In this document: positions 9,350 to 18,767 of the stretch, in pieces
Numbering within the stretch: the stretch's first letter is position 1
How the letters are laid out: each line of letters opens with the position of its first letter
NCBI RefSeq assembly: GCF_024494655.1
Contig: NZ_JANHDL010000011.1
Location: 32,821 to 96,820, forward strand
DNA length: 64,000 nucleotides
Source of the DNA: Halorubrum laminariae
GTDB lineage: Archaea > Halobacteriota > Halobacteria > Halobacteriales > Haloferacaceae
Direction of reading: 5' to 3'
Notes under the pieces: generated by a model
What the model was told of the DNA's origin: nothing
What the model saw: the letters and a program-made list of their open reading frames with translations, nothing else
Database searches by the model: none
Made by a program: the position numbers and the translations under genes

Positions 9350-10903
9350 TTACTCGAGGTATCCAAGATCCTCTAATCTACTGCGTACCTCAGAACTTTC
9401 ACTGTCGACCTTAGTCTGCTTCCTCAATTTAGAGTTTGTTTGTTCTCTGGATACGTCACGACTGAATGGCGAGCTGTCTCTATCGAATGCACCTTTCAGG
9501 ACTTCACCATCCATGTTGGCTGGGACAGCGCACCCATGCAGATGGAGAAATGTCGGTGCTAGATCGAGAATAGAAATTTGATCGATGTGTCCGGTACCAA
9601 AGTCTGGTCCATTTGCTACGAACAGGGCATCCCGTTTGTTCTCTCCTTGCCACCCATCGTCGTCCGGTTGTGAGAAGACTTCCTGACGACCAAGTCCACC
9701 TTGGATATGGACTCCATCTGCTTGGTCAATAATAATGTCTGGCGCCTCATCGGCGTATGCTCCATGGAATACATTCTCTCCTCGATGCACCTCGTCTGCA
9801 ATGATTTTCCCGTCTGGATTTTTGAGTTCCGAGAGCGCTTTGATCAATTTTTTTCGGATCTGTTGATACTTTTCTCCATCCCCCTTAATGTAGACCGGTC
9901 CCTGGCCACTAGCAAGAGCTGAACTCGCATTCCAGTCAAGATTTGCCGTTTTACTTTCTCTATTAATCTCGCCGGATTCCGAAGGTATCCGGTCAATAAC
10001 CGCTTGAGGGGTAAGTTGTTTCGCGATGTCACGAATACCGAGATTCGACGTTAGTTCAAGGAGGCGCTCTTTCGTTAAGCCGAGATTCTCCATGGTTCCG
10101 GCCACTCTCATATCGGTTGTCAAGTAGCCCTCCTGCTCCAGCCACGCATTAATATGAAAGACCGTGTCAATCTCCGTCGCACCGTGGTCGCTCATCAGAA
10201 CAACGTTGAAGTCATCCTGGAGAAAGTCACCGATGTGGCGGTCAACGACTTCCCATCCCTCAAGTGTTCGTTCGTCGTCCCAGAAGAAGTGATGTAGTGA
10301 GTTCAGGTAGAATGTGGTGATTTGTAGAAACACCGGATCGTACTTATCAAGAAGGTCTTTTCCAGCACGGAAACGAAGATCAATAAGCTCAACAATCTCA
10401 CGGGCCGCCTCATCGGGGCATGTCTTGAGCGACCTGTCTTTCGTAACCCGATACTCGAACTTATCTCGGAGTTCGGACTCGAGATTATTTGGATGAGTAT
10501 AACCTGTTTCTTTCCCATCAGGAGCGCCAGAAACAATAAAGGAATTGACCTCTCGAGGTGGATAGGTCGTTGGAACGTTCACCACGCCAGCCGAACTATC
10601 TTCCCCGATAAGTTCCCAAAATTCCTCATGTGTGTTTTTACGCTCATCGGGATAGTAGACTTGCTTGCCTTCCATATCAACGTTCTCCCACCAAAATATA
10701 CCGAGTTTGCCGGGGTTCTTTCCCGTAGAATACGCTTTCCAGTTAGGCGATGTAACTGGTGGAAGAACTGACTGCATATCAGCGGTGACTCCACCTTCAA
10801 TTATATATTTGATATTTGGCAGTTTGCCCTGTTCAATCCACGGTTCGATGATCTCGAAGTGCGCTCCGTCGAGACCGATGACAATTGTTTTTTCAGCTTC
10901 CAT
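9350..10903 (-). CDS. Type I phosphodiesterase / nucleotide pyrophosphatase-like protein
   Basis: A 517-residue alkaline-phosphatase-superfamily enzyme. VIGLDGAHFEI (about 8-18) supplies the first metal Asp, TSPNWKAYSTGKNPGKLGIFWW (about 50-71) contains the Thr nucleophile context of the phosphodiesterase family, and LMSDHGATEIDTVFHIN (about 234-250) supplies further metal ligands. The C-terminus is RSRLEDLGYLE. It is convergent with the sulfatase-like gene (41 bases apart) and probably first in a minus-strand set after the deacetylase and flippase. A truncated paralogue lies at 15174. The likely role is cleavage or transfer of phosphodiester groups on surface glycans or lipid carriers (inference). 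Confidence 0.86.
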   Translation of the reverse strand: MEAEKTIVIGLDGAHFEIIEPWIEQGKLPNIKYIIEGGVTADMQSVLPPVTSPNWKAYSTGKNPGKLGIFWWENVDMEGKQVYYPDERKNTHEEFWELIGEDSSAGVVNVPTTYPPREVNSFIVSGAPDGKETGYTHPNNLESELRDKFEYRVTKDRSLKTCPDEAAREIVELIDLRFRAGKDLLDKYDPVFLQITTFYLNSLHHFFWDDERTLEGWEVVDRHIGDFLQDDFNVVLMSDHGATEIDTVFHINAWLEQEGYLTTDMRVAGTMENLGLTKERLLELTSNLGIRDIAKQLTPQAVIDRIPSESGEINRESKTANLDWNASSALASGQGPVYIKGDGEKYQQIRKKLIKALSELKNPDGKIIADEVHRGENVFHGAYADEAPDIIIDQADGVHIQGGLGRQEVFSQPDDDGWQGENKRDALFVANGPDFGTGHIDQISILDLAPTFLHLHGCAVPANMDGEVLKGAFDRDSSPFSRDVSREQTNSKLRKQTKVDSESSEVRSRLEDLGYLE

Positions 10904-10989
10904 TTGTAGTGAGCGATGACTTTGGTCGAAATACGATTGCTGTTGTATCTTCGATTTGGATCTTCTTACGGAGTCTCATAGTGGTTTCC

Positions 10990-11928
10990 TTACGATATGT
11001 CTCCTTCGCGAAGTTCTTGCATCCGTTTAATTAGCACCTGATTTTCGTCATGTAACGATCCAAGATGCCCCAAACCAGCGCTCATAGGTTCCCACTGATC
11101 GTCATTCGCAAAATTGTATACGTGGGTCCATAGATGAACGTGCTTGTTCGATTCTATCGCCTGGTCCATTGCTTTTATTAAATATTGGCGGTGAAGGCGA
11201 CGCCGAATCCGAGAAGGAATGGTTCTAAAGATTGGGTGAGGTGGCGAACGGCCGTTGGGCAATGATACTGCCGTAAGCGATGGATGGGGTGTGACAGTTG
11301 TCTCTATAAGTCCTTTACGCCGGTGTACTTTGGAAACCGGGTGGTTTCGTGTAAGGAGCCACCATAACTTTGTGACCGGATTCGAAAACCGTGGTTCATA
11401 CTCTTCGAAAGGTTTTCGTATTGTTTTAATATTATTATCTTTTATGACGTAATAATTTGGCCGCTGATGCCGAGGCATGACGATGGATTTGGGAGAAGGA
11501 AGTCCAAATTCGCGATGAATGGCTGTCGCTTTCGAGAGTTCTTCTGCTAACTCCTCATCTGGCGCCACTTCAGCAAGGTGATGTGAGTATGTGTGTGTTG
11601 CAATCTCATGGTCAACCTCTCGATTCTGAATCTCTTTGACTAGATCGGGTGCATAAAACTGCGGGTGGCTCTCTACATCGGTTCCAGGATCTTCAGTCCA
11701 CCAGCCATCACGGAATGGTCCAGTGTGATGACCCGGACAGGAATCTTCTAACAGGTGTCCGACGATGTCAAATGTGATCGGAATATTGTATCGATCCGCC
11801 AAGGAGAGGAGACGCTCAAGTGCAACTGTCTCAGCAGATCTATCGTTCGATAAATGACCGTATTCCTGCTTATCGTGCATTCCCCAACCGAGTTCTAATT
11901 CGACACTCAGAGTTACGACGCCGGGCAT
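10990..11928 (-). CDS. Polysaccharide deacetylase (NodB-like) family protein
   Basis: A 312-residue NodB-homology protein. Motif 2 is HEIATHTYSHHLAEV (about 106-120), with the H-x3-H metal ligands. Motif 1, normally TFDD, is replaced by LSVELELGWG near residue 6-15, so the catalytic base and metal Asp are Glu here, as in some archaeal members. There is no signal peptide, suggesting a cytoplasmic substrate such as a lipid-linked sugar. It lies 32 bases downstream of the flippase on the same strand and upstream of the phosphodiesterase, consistent with one minus-strand operon. Confidence 0.8.
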   Translation of the reverse strand: MPGVVTLSVELELGWGMHDKQEYGHLSNDRSAETVALERLLSLADRYNIPITFDIVGHLLEDSCPGHHTGPFRDGWWTEDPGTDVESHPQFYAPDLVKEIQNREVDHEIATHTYSHHLAEVAPDEELAEELSKATAIHREFGLPSPKSIVMPRHQRPNYYVIKDNNIKTIRKPFEEYEPRFSNPVTKLWWLLTRNHPVSKVHRRKGLIETTVTPHPSLTAVSLPNGRSPPHPIFRTIPSRIRRRLHRQYLIKAMDQAIESNKHVHLWTHVYNFANDDQWEPMSAGLGHLGSLHDENQVLIKRMQELREGDIS

Positions 11929-11960
11929 GGAGATAGGTTCAACTGTAATTTATAGCCAAG

Positions 11961-13379
11961 TCAATGTTGTGTAATTCTTCTCCGGAACGAGAGGATCTCT
12001 TCCCGTACAGGAGCGTTTGCCGCCATCAATAGACCATACAACAATACTCCAGTCATAACTCCGATCGATAGTCCGACCCAGTCTGGAAGCAGATATGGTT
12101 CAATGACGTACACTCCAACACCCATAAGGATGGCACTCATGGTGCTCCAACCGAACAGTCGTAGGGGGATATCTAGGTCTATCATTTGATCAAGATAGAA
12201 CCCACTGATGAGTGCGGCGACCCCCGAACTCGAGGTCGTCGCAAGAGCCGCTCCTAATATACCAAACGGTGGTATAAGTGCGAGATTCAATATGAGGTTC
12301 AAAGAGAGTGCGGTTACTTCCGCACGATACCCTAACTCCGGCTGATCCATCGCATAGATCGTTGCAGTGAATAACAGATGGCCGGTTCGAATGACTTTTT
12401 CTCCCATGAAGATTACTAATACTGGGGTGGCGATGGCGACTTCCTCACCAAAGGGAAGTCTGAGAACGGATTCTCCAAGGACCAGTGTCCCGAAGATCCC
12501 TGGAATAATCAGGTAAACGGGTGGCTGGATCCATCGATATACTAATGTGCGGATCTCTCCGACAGCTCCGTTTGCGTCCATCTCCGATATCTTCGGGAAT
12601 ATCGTCTCTCGGATCGCGTTTGTCAATTGAAGCGACGCTGCAGCGACGCGCCAAGCGATCTCGTAAGCTCCGACGTGAGCGGTAGGAACAAAGAAGCCCA
12701 GAATGGCTACGTCCATCCATGAATAAATGTAACTCCCCGAGCTCCTGAGCATGATATAGTACCCGAAACTTAACAGCGAACGGGCACGTTTGACCGAGGG
12801 TTTTGCATAGGCTAAGTCTAGACGAACTAACGCACCCAGGACAATAGCAAGGTCTCCAGCGATAAATCCGATCAGAATCGCAAGTGCGTCAAGTCCGGTG
12901 AGAATCAGTGCGACGCCAACAATGATCCACACGAGCTTTCCGATGATTCGGAGGCTCGCGGTCTGTCCTACGCGCATTTGCCCTGCTAATAGGCGAATTA
13001 CCAGTCGGCGAGCTTGTGTCGCTACCAAGCCGAGTGCGACGTATAGACTCACGCCTTTGATACCAATGTACGTGTCAAGAACTGGCTGAGCGATCAGAAT
13101 GCCAGCGACAAACGGGATCAATAGGAACGATGTTAATACGACCGTCGTTGCCATTACTTCACCTGGATCCTCACCGGCGGAGAGCTCTTTTTCTGCAGCT
13201 CGCCGTAATCCCAAATTCGATCCGATCGCCGTGAGCCCGATCACTGTTTGAAAGAGGAAAAAAGATCCAATTGCGTCGGCACCGAGGACTTGTGTGAAAT
13301 ACGCTATTCCTCCGAATCCGATGATAGAGAGAAGAACACGCGCCGAGAATAATTTGAAGATGGCTCCCCGAAGATCCAT
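11961..13379 (-). CDS. Polysaccharide / lipid-linked oligosaccharide flippase (MOP superfamily)
   Basis: A 472-residue polytopic protein with about 12-14 hydrophobic helices. It begins with FSARVLLSIIGFGGIAYFTQVLGADAIGSFFLF, the typical first helix and loop of Wzx/RfbX-type flippases. It is expected to move undecorated or completed lipid-linked glycans across the membrane, working with the glycosyltransferases of this island. It is the promoter-proximal gene of the minus-strand set 13379-9350. A 471-base non-coding region lies upstream. Confidence 0.87.
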   Translation of the reverse strand: MDLRGAIFKLFSARVLLSIIGFGGIAYFTQVLGADAIGSFFLFQTVIGLTAIGSNLGLRRAAEKELSAGEDPGEVMATTVVLTSFLLIPFVAGILIAQPVLDTYIGIKGVSLYVALGLVATQARRLVIRLLAGQMRVGQTASLRIIGKLVWIIVGVALILTGLDALAILIGFIAGDLAIVLGALVRLDLAYAKPSVKRARSLLSFGYYIMLRSSGSYIYSWMDVAILGFFVPTAHVGAYEIAWRVAAASLQLTNAIRETIFPKISEMDANGAVGEIRTLVYRWIQPPVYLIIPGIFGTLVLGESVLRLPFGEEVAIATPVLVIFMGEKVIRTGHLLFTATIYAMDQPELGYRAEVTALSLNLILNLALIPPFGILGAALATTSSSGVAALISGFYLDQMIDLDIPLRLFGWSTMSAILMGVGVYVIEPYLLPDWVGLSIGVMTGVLLYGLLMAANAPVREEILSFRRRITQH

Positions 13380-13850
13380 TATGAGTAGTGGGAACCTGTA
13401 ATGTAATCAACGTAACGATAACTCGCTCAAATATCGCACTTCGGTTGAAATCGATGCTAATCGTGAACTGCACGTCAATTGTGGCGTGCATGGGGTGCCT
13501 CGTGGGCATTCGTCTTTAGTTAATACTCTCAGTAATACTGTTCTGGGCCAGTTTCTGCTCGAATTCTGCTGATTTACACCCTCTACGGCGAGAAAACCGT
13601 GTTTCTAGGGTCGGTTTATTGCTTGATTTCGGTGGATACGATGTCTGGCTCGTCTGATTAGTACGCTTCAATACTACAGAGCATAATTCCATCTATATAT
13701 ATTACTATCAGGCTTAAGTAAAGACGGATGGCCTCGTGGGTTTGACACCAGAGGCGACCCCTTCCGCAGGGTGTCAGTTTCTACTGAACTCTATAGGACA
13801 TTGAGACGTGACCAAACTTTTTACAGGGGTAGGAGTCGCTATAAACACCA
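13380..13850. other. Intergenic region between divergent genes
   Basis: An AT-rich stretch of about 470 bases with no credible gene on either strand. It should contain the promoters of the flippase (minus) and the methyltransferase (plus); TATATATATTACTA near 13694 is AT-rich but unusually far from either start. No repeat or IS end was recognised. Confidence 0.5.
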
Positions 13851-14543
13851 ATGATTAACTCATTTGCAAAAGCAGTTCTCCCAGAGAGTGCCATAGAGAA
13901 GATCATTCGCGGTCTGGGAACCAAAGGTGCAGACAGACAGAATATCGTCACCTCATGTGTCGATTCGGACGATTCTGTCCTTGACATCGGATGTGTTCAA
14001 CACTCTCTTGACAATGTGAATTGGAGAAATCCGCGAAGAGGTGAGTGGCTTCATGCGGACCTCCGCCGTGTTACTGACGATGTAATAGGTATAGATATTG
14101 TGGAAGACGAAATCGAGCGGATGTCTGAGGCAGGATTTGACGTCGAGGTGGGGAACGCTGAGACGTTCAATTTTGATCGGAAATTCGATGTGGTCGTCGC
14201 TGGTGAGCTTATCGAACACCTCTCCAACCCAGGGCAGTTTCTTGATCGCTGCCGTGAACACGTCCATGATGACGGCCAAGTTATCATCAGTACACCAAAT
14301 CCACGAAGGTTAGAGATGGTACTTTGGTTCCTCTTCGGGACTGAGCACCAAGCTAACCCCGAGCACACAATGTGGTTTGACCATTACGTGATGGATTCTC
14401 TTGTCTCCCGACATGGATTCGTCCTCGATGATTTCGAATTTCATAAACCATCGATTCATCCAATTCTGCGACCACTCTATCGGTTAGGAATCGGAAGACC
14501 ACTGTCTAGCGGCGGGTACATTTTCAAACTCACCCCCGTTTAA
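13851..14543 (+). CDS. Class I SAM-dependent methyltransferase
   Basis: A 230-residue methyltransferase. Motif I is SVLDIGCVQHS (about 40-50), the acidic end of strand 2 is VIGIDIVEDEIERM (about 79-92), and the motif IV region is FDVVVAGELIEHLSNP (about 110-125). The insertion of NVNWRNPRRGEWLHADLRR after motif I is typical of glycan-cluster methyltransferases. It may methylate a sugar of the surface glycan, inferred only from the neighbourhood. A short AT-rich leader precedes the ATG. Confidence 0.85.
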   Translation: MINSFAKAVLPESAIEKIIRGLGTKGADRQNIVTSCVDSDDSVLDIGCVQHSLDNVNWRNPRRGEWLHADLRRVTDDVIGIDIVEDEIERMSEAGFDVEVGNAETFNFDRKFDVVVAGELIEHLSNPGQFLDRCREHVHDDGQVIISTPNPRRLEMVLWFLFGTEHQANPEHTMWFDHYVMDSLVSRHGFVLDDFEFHKPSIHPILRPLYRLGIGRPLSSGGYIFKLTPV

Positions 14544-14763
14544 TTGTTGTCTCTATTTCAAAACGTATCACCGCAACGATGTTATACCACACCCACCTGA
14601 CTCAAAACAGATAGACTCCGAGTGAGTGCCATTATTGCCGTTGTGTTTAGCCGTCTCATTTTCGCTCGGGGTTCGTCGTGTCAAGTCTTCACAAGCGTAG
14701 GTATGGCTATTGGTAGATTGAGTTGTCGTGTTGAAGTTATGAGGCTGTTTAGCAGCTCGTAAT

Positions 14764-14931
14764 CGTGAGGATCCCGCTGAACGCGTGCCACTCGATGCGA
14801 CGGAAAGCCCACAACAACTCCGTGAACTTGCAGCAGAGATTCTGGTGGAGCCTGGCGATATCCCGCCACTCGAGGGCAAACTCGATTCCAGTACGAAAGA
14901 GCGACTGGAAGACCTCGGATACGTCGAGTAG
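14764..14931 (+). pseudogene. C-terminal remnant of a sulfatase-like gene
   Basis: In one frame the sequence reads REDPAERVPLDATESPQ and ends DSSTKERLEDLGYVE followed by TAG. This matches the C-terminal end of alkaline-phosphatase-superfamily sulfatases (D-P-x-E-x-x-x-L block, then a short tail) and the local LEDLGYL tail. Nothing upstream continues the frame as a catalytic domain, so it is a decayed fragment. The rest of 14544-14997 has no other gene. Confidence 0.7.
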
Positions 14932-14997
14932 CGCCGCCGACCTCATCTGAGGATTGTTTCCCAAGAAATATACCAGTTCAGTAATTCGATTTTGCCA

Positions 14998-15177
14998 ATG
15001 AACCTCGAACTCGATGATGACCTCGCGGGTCGTCTCGCAACGCGCGCCGAAAACAACGGCTTCGATTCGACGGCCGAGTACACGCAGACGCTGCTCCGCA
15101 CCGTCCTCGACGAAGTCGACCGCTTCGAAGACGATTCCGACGTCGAAGAACGTCTCGAAGACCTCGGCTATCTCTAA
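14998..15177 (+). CDS. Small RHH-like protein with the LEDLGYL tail
   Basis: A 59-residue acidic protein starting MNLELDDDLAGRLATRAENNGFDSTAEYTQ. The short beta strand followed by two helices, with the FDSTAEYTQTLL turn, resembles CopG/ribbon-helix-helix antitoxins. It ends EERLEDLGYL, the same tail as the sulfatase-like and phosphodiesterase proteins nearby. Its stop overlaps by 4 bases the stop of the convergent truncated phosphodiesterase. A TTG two codons upstream could also start it. The function is unknown; it could bind DNA or partner an AP-superfamily enzyme through the tail. Confidence 0.65.
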   Translation: MNLELDDDLAGRLATRAENNGFDSTAEYTQTLLRTVLDEVDRFEDDSDVEERLEDLGYL

Positions 15178-16040
15178 GCGCCGATCTTCCGCGCAGCCTG
15201 CCGAATTCGCCTGATCTCACGCTCACGGGCCGAGACCGACCGGTGCTCGACAGTGCGACTCGCTGCGTTACTCTCCTCGTCGAAGATCGACTGCCGCACA
15301 GATCCATCTATGTCGGTCGGGATCGCACAGTCGTGAAGATGGAGCAGTGTTGGGGCGAGGTCGAGAACCGAAAGGTCCTCGACCTGCCCCTGGCCAATCT
15401 CCGGTCCGGTCGCCGCGAATAATCCGTGGCGCTTGTTCTCGCCGCGCCAGCCATCTTCGCCAGGCACCGAGAACACTTCGTCACGACCGATGCTTCCAGG
15501 GATATGAACGCCCTTTGTCTGGTCTATCACGAGATCCGGCGCTTCGTCGGCGAACTCACCGGAGTATACCTCTTCGCCGGGGAGAACTGCATCGACGACT
15601 TCTCGTCCGTTCTGATCCGTGATCCCCTCGAGTTGCGTAATTAGCTCGTCGCGGAGCCGGTCGTACGCTGGATCTTCACGGTCGGCCGTCAGATAGATCG
15701 GCCCCTGTCCGCTCGCGATGACGTCAGTACGCTCCCAGTCGACGTTGTCGGTCTTGCTCTCGCGGTTGATCTCTCCCTGTTCGTCCGGGATAGTGTCGAT
15801 GATTCGCTGGGGCGTCACGCGCTCGGCCACGTCTCGAATACCCAGACGTGAGGCGATCCTGATCAGCCGATCGGTGTTGATGCCGACGCGGTGGAGACCA
15901 GTTGCGACGCCGGAATCGAGGGCGAGATACCCCTCGTCGGCCAGCCACGAGTTAATGTGAAACACGGTCTGGATCTCGTTCGAGCCGTGATCACTCATCA
16001 ACACGACGTTGTGACTGATGGACCGCGTTTGTAGATAATC
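15174..16040 (-). pseudogene. 5'-truncated type I phosphodiesterase, paralogue of the 9350 gene
   Basis: From about 16040 down, the frame reads GDYLQ, then HNVVLMSDHGSNEIQTVFHINSWL and on to the stop at 15174. It aligns closely with the second half of the intact phosphodiesterase (NVVLMSDHGATEIDTVFHINAWL). The N-terminal half with the nucleophile and first metal site is absent and replaced by a transposase fragment at about 16020-16132. The C-terminus (RRIRQAARKIGA) lacks the LEDLGYL tail. Composition is GC-richer than the 9350 copy. A protein from an internal ATG at 16004 would lack the active site. Confidence 0.8.
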
Positions 16041-16132
16041 GCCACCATCAGCCGTTGTGTCTCGCGTTTTCCGTCGACCTCCGCAAGAGCAGCTTCGAGA
16101 TCCCCCACCGTAATATCTTCGAGTTTTGCCAT
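15998..16132 (-). pseudogene. N-terminal fragment of a transposase (IS630-type HTH)
   Basis: The 44-codon frame begins MAKLEDITVGDLEAALAEVD and continues KRETQRLMVAIIYKRG before running out of homology and stopping at TGA. This is the typical start of haloarchaeal IS630-family helix-turn-helix transposase ORFs, from memory. The fragment abuts the broken end of the phosphodiesterase, so insertion and deletion probably truncated both. Confidence 0.6.
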
Positions 16133-16416
16133 TACTACATCAAGTACTCAAACCATCTGTTTCTATCGATTAATTCTATCGCTTAGTATAGAACGAATGG
16201 TGTTTGTCACTTGTGTTGGATCTAGTGGTGGACATACTATCGATCCGACCTTTAGTCTAGTTAAAGTGACTATTTTAGATGGTAGCAACTGGCTTGTGAG
16301 ATACCAGAGCTAATTTTGAAACCGTGCAACGGGCCATAGTAGAACGAACGCAATAGGGATAGCCAAGACGACGAGATGTCGATGATCGCGGTTATACTTG
16401 CGACACCCATCAATAA

Positions 16417-18222
16417 ATGATGCTCTTTCCGATACTTCCAAAGAATGCTCTTTTGCCCTTGAATGCCATCGTTACATGTTTATGTTTCCCAAACCTTATA
16501 AATGATATGAGTGCCTCTGTGGGCAGGCTTTATTTTCTCGTTTCGGCAACAATTCTTTCTTTGTTTTCAGCCACATATTATATTGTTTCCATAAAGCATG
16601 ATTTATTCCCCTACACTTCTGCACTAACGCTTCTCATATCAACAGTTCTTCTCTCTTTGATATTCCTCGATTTAGGACCCGAGAAACCGCGATCTGTCTA
16701 TATTTGGGCTGCATCAGTCTGTCTTGGCTTTTTCAATATTCTTGTTACATACGACCACACTGGCAGTATAATTGGTATTGATCCTGACGTGTATGCACTC
16801 TGGGCATATCAAACATCAATTACTACAGATCCGTCTATATCTGGTTCCTCTTTTTATAGCGACGCTCCTCTCTTCCATACATTCATCTCACTGATCCAGA
16901 TGATCTTGGGGACATCAATGACAACCACGATGATGGTACTGTCACTCTGTTTACTGGCGTTCTACGTGACCTTCACGCACCGATTCACTCTCCAATACAC
17001 CAACTCATATGACTCAGCGGCTGTTGGGGCTGTTCTAGCGGCGACCTTGGCGATTTTAGTTAAGCGGTCTTTCTGGCCCATCGCCCAATCATTCGGCATC
17101 ATATTCTTCCTTTTATTCGCTTACATCGCCTTCTTCGGTCTGTCAAAGCCGAAATACGAGTTCCCGATTTCTATTGGGCTTCTGGCCGGCATGGCATTTG
17201 CGCATAAATTACTGCCAGTAGCTACTCTTCTAATACTCGGGCCAATCTTTATCTCAGACAAATTAACATCGTATAATGATTATAGAGAGAGTGGTGAACG
17301 TGCCCTAGTAGTTGTTTACAGCATTTTTGTCCTCCTCTTCACATTGATTCAATGGACGTATATTACAACCTTGGTTGAGACAGTTGTGCGCGACCTCACC
17401 TTTATTTTCACATTGGGGAAAGGTGGTGAGATGGTTATGATTCCTACTAGTGTGATAGTTCCAGACGCCGGTGCACTGGAAGTGTTTGGGCATCAAACAA
17501 ATATGCTGGTGATGCTCTTAATCAGTGGATTGGCGTGGGTCTGGCTGGCCTATTACCGTCGTAACCGGTCTATTACCCTCTTGATCGTCACAGTGTTGTT
17601 TGCATCTCTCACTGGGATGTTCGGTATGCTTACAATTTCGACCAGTTTAATTAATTATCCACTGCGCGTCTATTTTTTATCGGCGATTTTTCTCATTTCG
17701 ATCGTGTCATATGCCGCTGTCACAGCGATTCGGCTGAATAGCATTCCAATCAAAACCGTTGCCTGTTCTCTCTTACTCGTGCTTCTGGTGTTTCAGGTCT
17801 TCTCGGCGGCTGCAATTGCTGACTTTCCGGGTCAGTTCGACCCATATTTGTCGGACTCAGAGGCCGAAGGCAAATTTTTCGTAGAGACCCATTTTGATGG
17901 AGATGTCCATACGGACACTTTGTATGCTCACAAAATCGTCGACTTTGAGCGCTATACTGGGGGTCTCCAGGCAAGCAATTCTGAGGTGATATATGGGGGT
18001 TCTGGACCGAACTATGTGATATACGACGAGTGTTTGTTTAATCAGACATCGTGCGACGTGGATGATGGATTGATCATGTACCGATCTGGTAACGACATTT
18101 ATCGCACCTGGGGGACATGGAAGGGGTCAGAATATCGCCTCCAATGGGATCCCAGCGGAAAATTCGCAGCTGGCGAAAATGTGGTGTATGACTCCGAAAA
18201 TGTGGAGATCTACGGGGAGTGA
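16417..18222 (+). CDS. Large polytopic membrane protein, probable glycan-related (GT39/oligosaccharyltransferase-like topology)
   Basis: A 601-residue protein with about 12 transmembrane helices, an early loop with GIDPDVYALWAYQTSI, a DAPLFHTFISLIQM segment, and a C-terminal extracytoplasmic domain of about 150 residues (from roughly ALDFPGQFDPYLSD onward). The acidic early loop and the soluble tail resemble membrane glycosyltransferases that use dolichyl-phosphate sugars. A TATA-like GTTATACTT at about 16391 fits a start at 16417 or 16420; an internal ATG at 16507 is the alternative. AT-rich, like the rest of the island. The specific function is unproven. Confidence 0.6.
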   Translation: MMLFPILPKNALLPLNAIVTCLCFPNLINDMSASVGRLYFLVSATILSLFSATYYIVSIKHDLFPYTSALTLLISTVLLSLIFLDLGPEKPRSVYIWAASVCLGFFNILVTYDHTGSIIGIDPDVYALWAYQTSITTDPSISGSSFYSDAPLFHTFISLIQMILGTSMTTTMMVLSLCLLAFYVTFTHRFTLQYTNSYDSAAVGAVLAATLAILVKRSFWPIAQSFGIIFFLLFAYIAFFGLSKPKYEFPISIGLLAGMAFAHKLLPVATLLILGPIFISDKLTSYNDYRESGERALVVVYSIFVLLFTLIQWTYITTLVETVVRDLTFIFTLGKGGEMVMIPTSVIVPDAGALEVFGHQTNMLVMLLISGLAWVWLAYYRRNRSITLLIVTVLFASLTGMFGMLTISTSLINYPLRVYFLSAIFLISIVSYAAVTAIRLNSIPIKTVACSLLLVLLVFQVFSAAAIADFPGQFDPYLSDSEAEGKFFVETHFDGDVHTDTLYAHKIVDFERYTGGLQASNSEVIYGGSGPNYVIYDECLFNQTSCDVDDGLIMYRSGNDIYRTWGTWKGSEYRLQWDPSGKFAAGENVVYDSENVEIYGE

Positions 18223-18767
18223 GCCGGGCTATAGATTGTTGAGGCATAGTCCCAACCCCGTCAATAGAATTGCCAAAAGTGATATTTATCAGAGACAACG
18301 CGAAAATATCTATGATGATGGAAGAATATAGACAAGTACTTGTTGAGTGAGGACCACGCTATCGATACGCAACACTGTTCGTGATAATACGGTGAGCTGA
18401 TTGAACCAGCCCAATATCGTTCTGATCGTAATGGATACCGCCCGAACGTAATCAACTCTCGGTACTGAGGAGGTAATGCCAAACCCTCAGGCACTGACGT
18501 AACAAGATTGGGTCTACGTCTCAACACCGACCCCTATATTTGCTTTAATAAAATGGCAATAGTAATAGTATATATTTATATTATGCGGAGACCATTTTCT
18601 TAATTGATCTTACCGGACCAGGGAAGAGAGAGGTGAAAAATTTGGCCTGTTGACAAACCATCAGGAATGATCAAAGAATCGAGCCCTCCAATAATATTAA
18701 TGATATTTGAAGAATGTTAGCCCCGTTAACGACAAGAATCAAGTAGCCAACCCAATCCAATCTGGCC
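18223..18767. other. AT-rich intergenic region with a sulfatase remnant
   Basis: No intact gene. One recognisable fossil at 18404-18499 is listed separately. The remainder is AT-rich (e.g. around 18550-18600) and may hold the promoter of the epimerase. It marks the change from AT-rich island genes to GC-rich genes. Confidence 0.5.
18404..18499 (+). pseudogene. N-terminal remnant of a sulfatase-like gene with nonsense codon
   Basis: The frame reads NQPNIVLIVMDTART, a stop (TAA at 18449-18451), then STLGTEEVMPNPQALT. This aligns with the start of the intact sulfatase-like protein (KPNVLLIVLDTARA ... EEVMPN). The stop is one transition away from CAA (Gln). Homology ends after about 32 codons. 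Confidence 0.72.
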
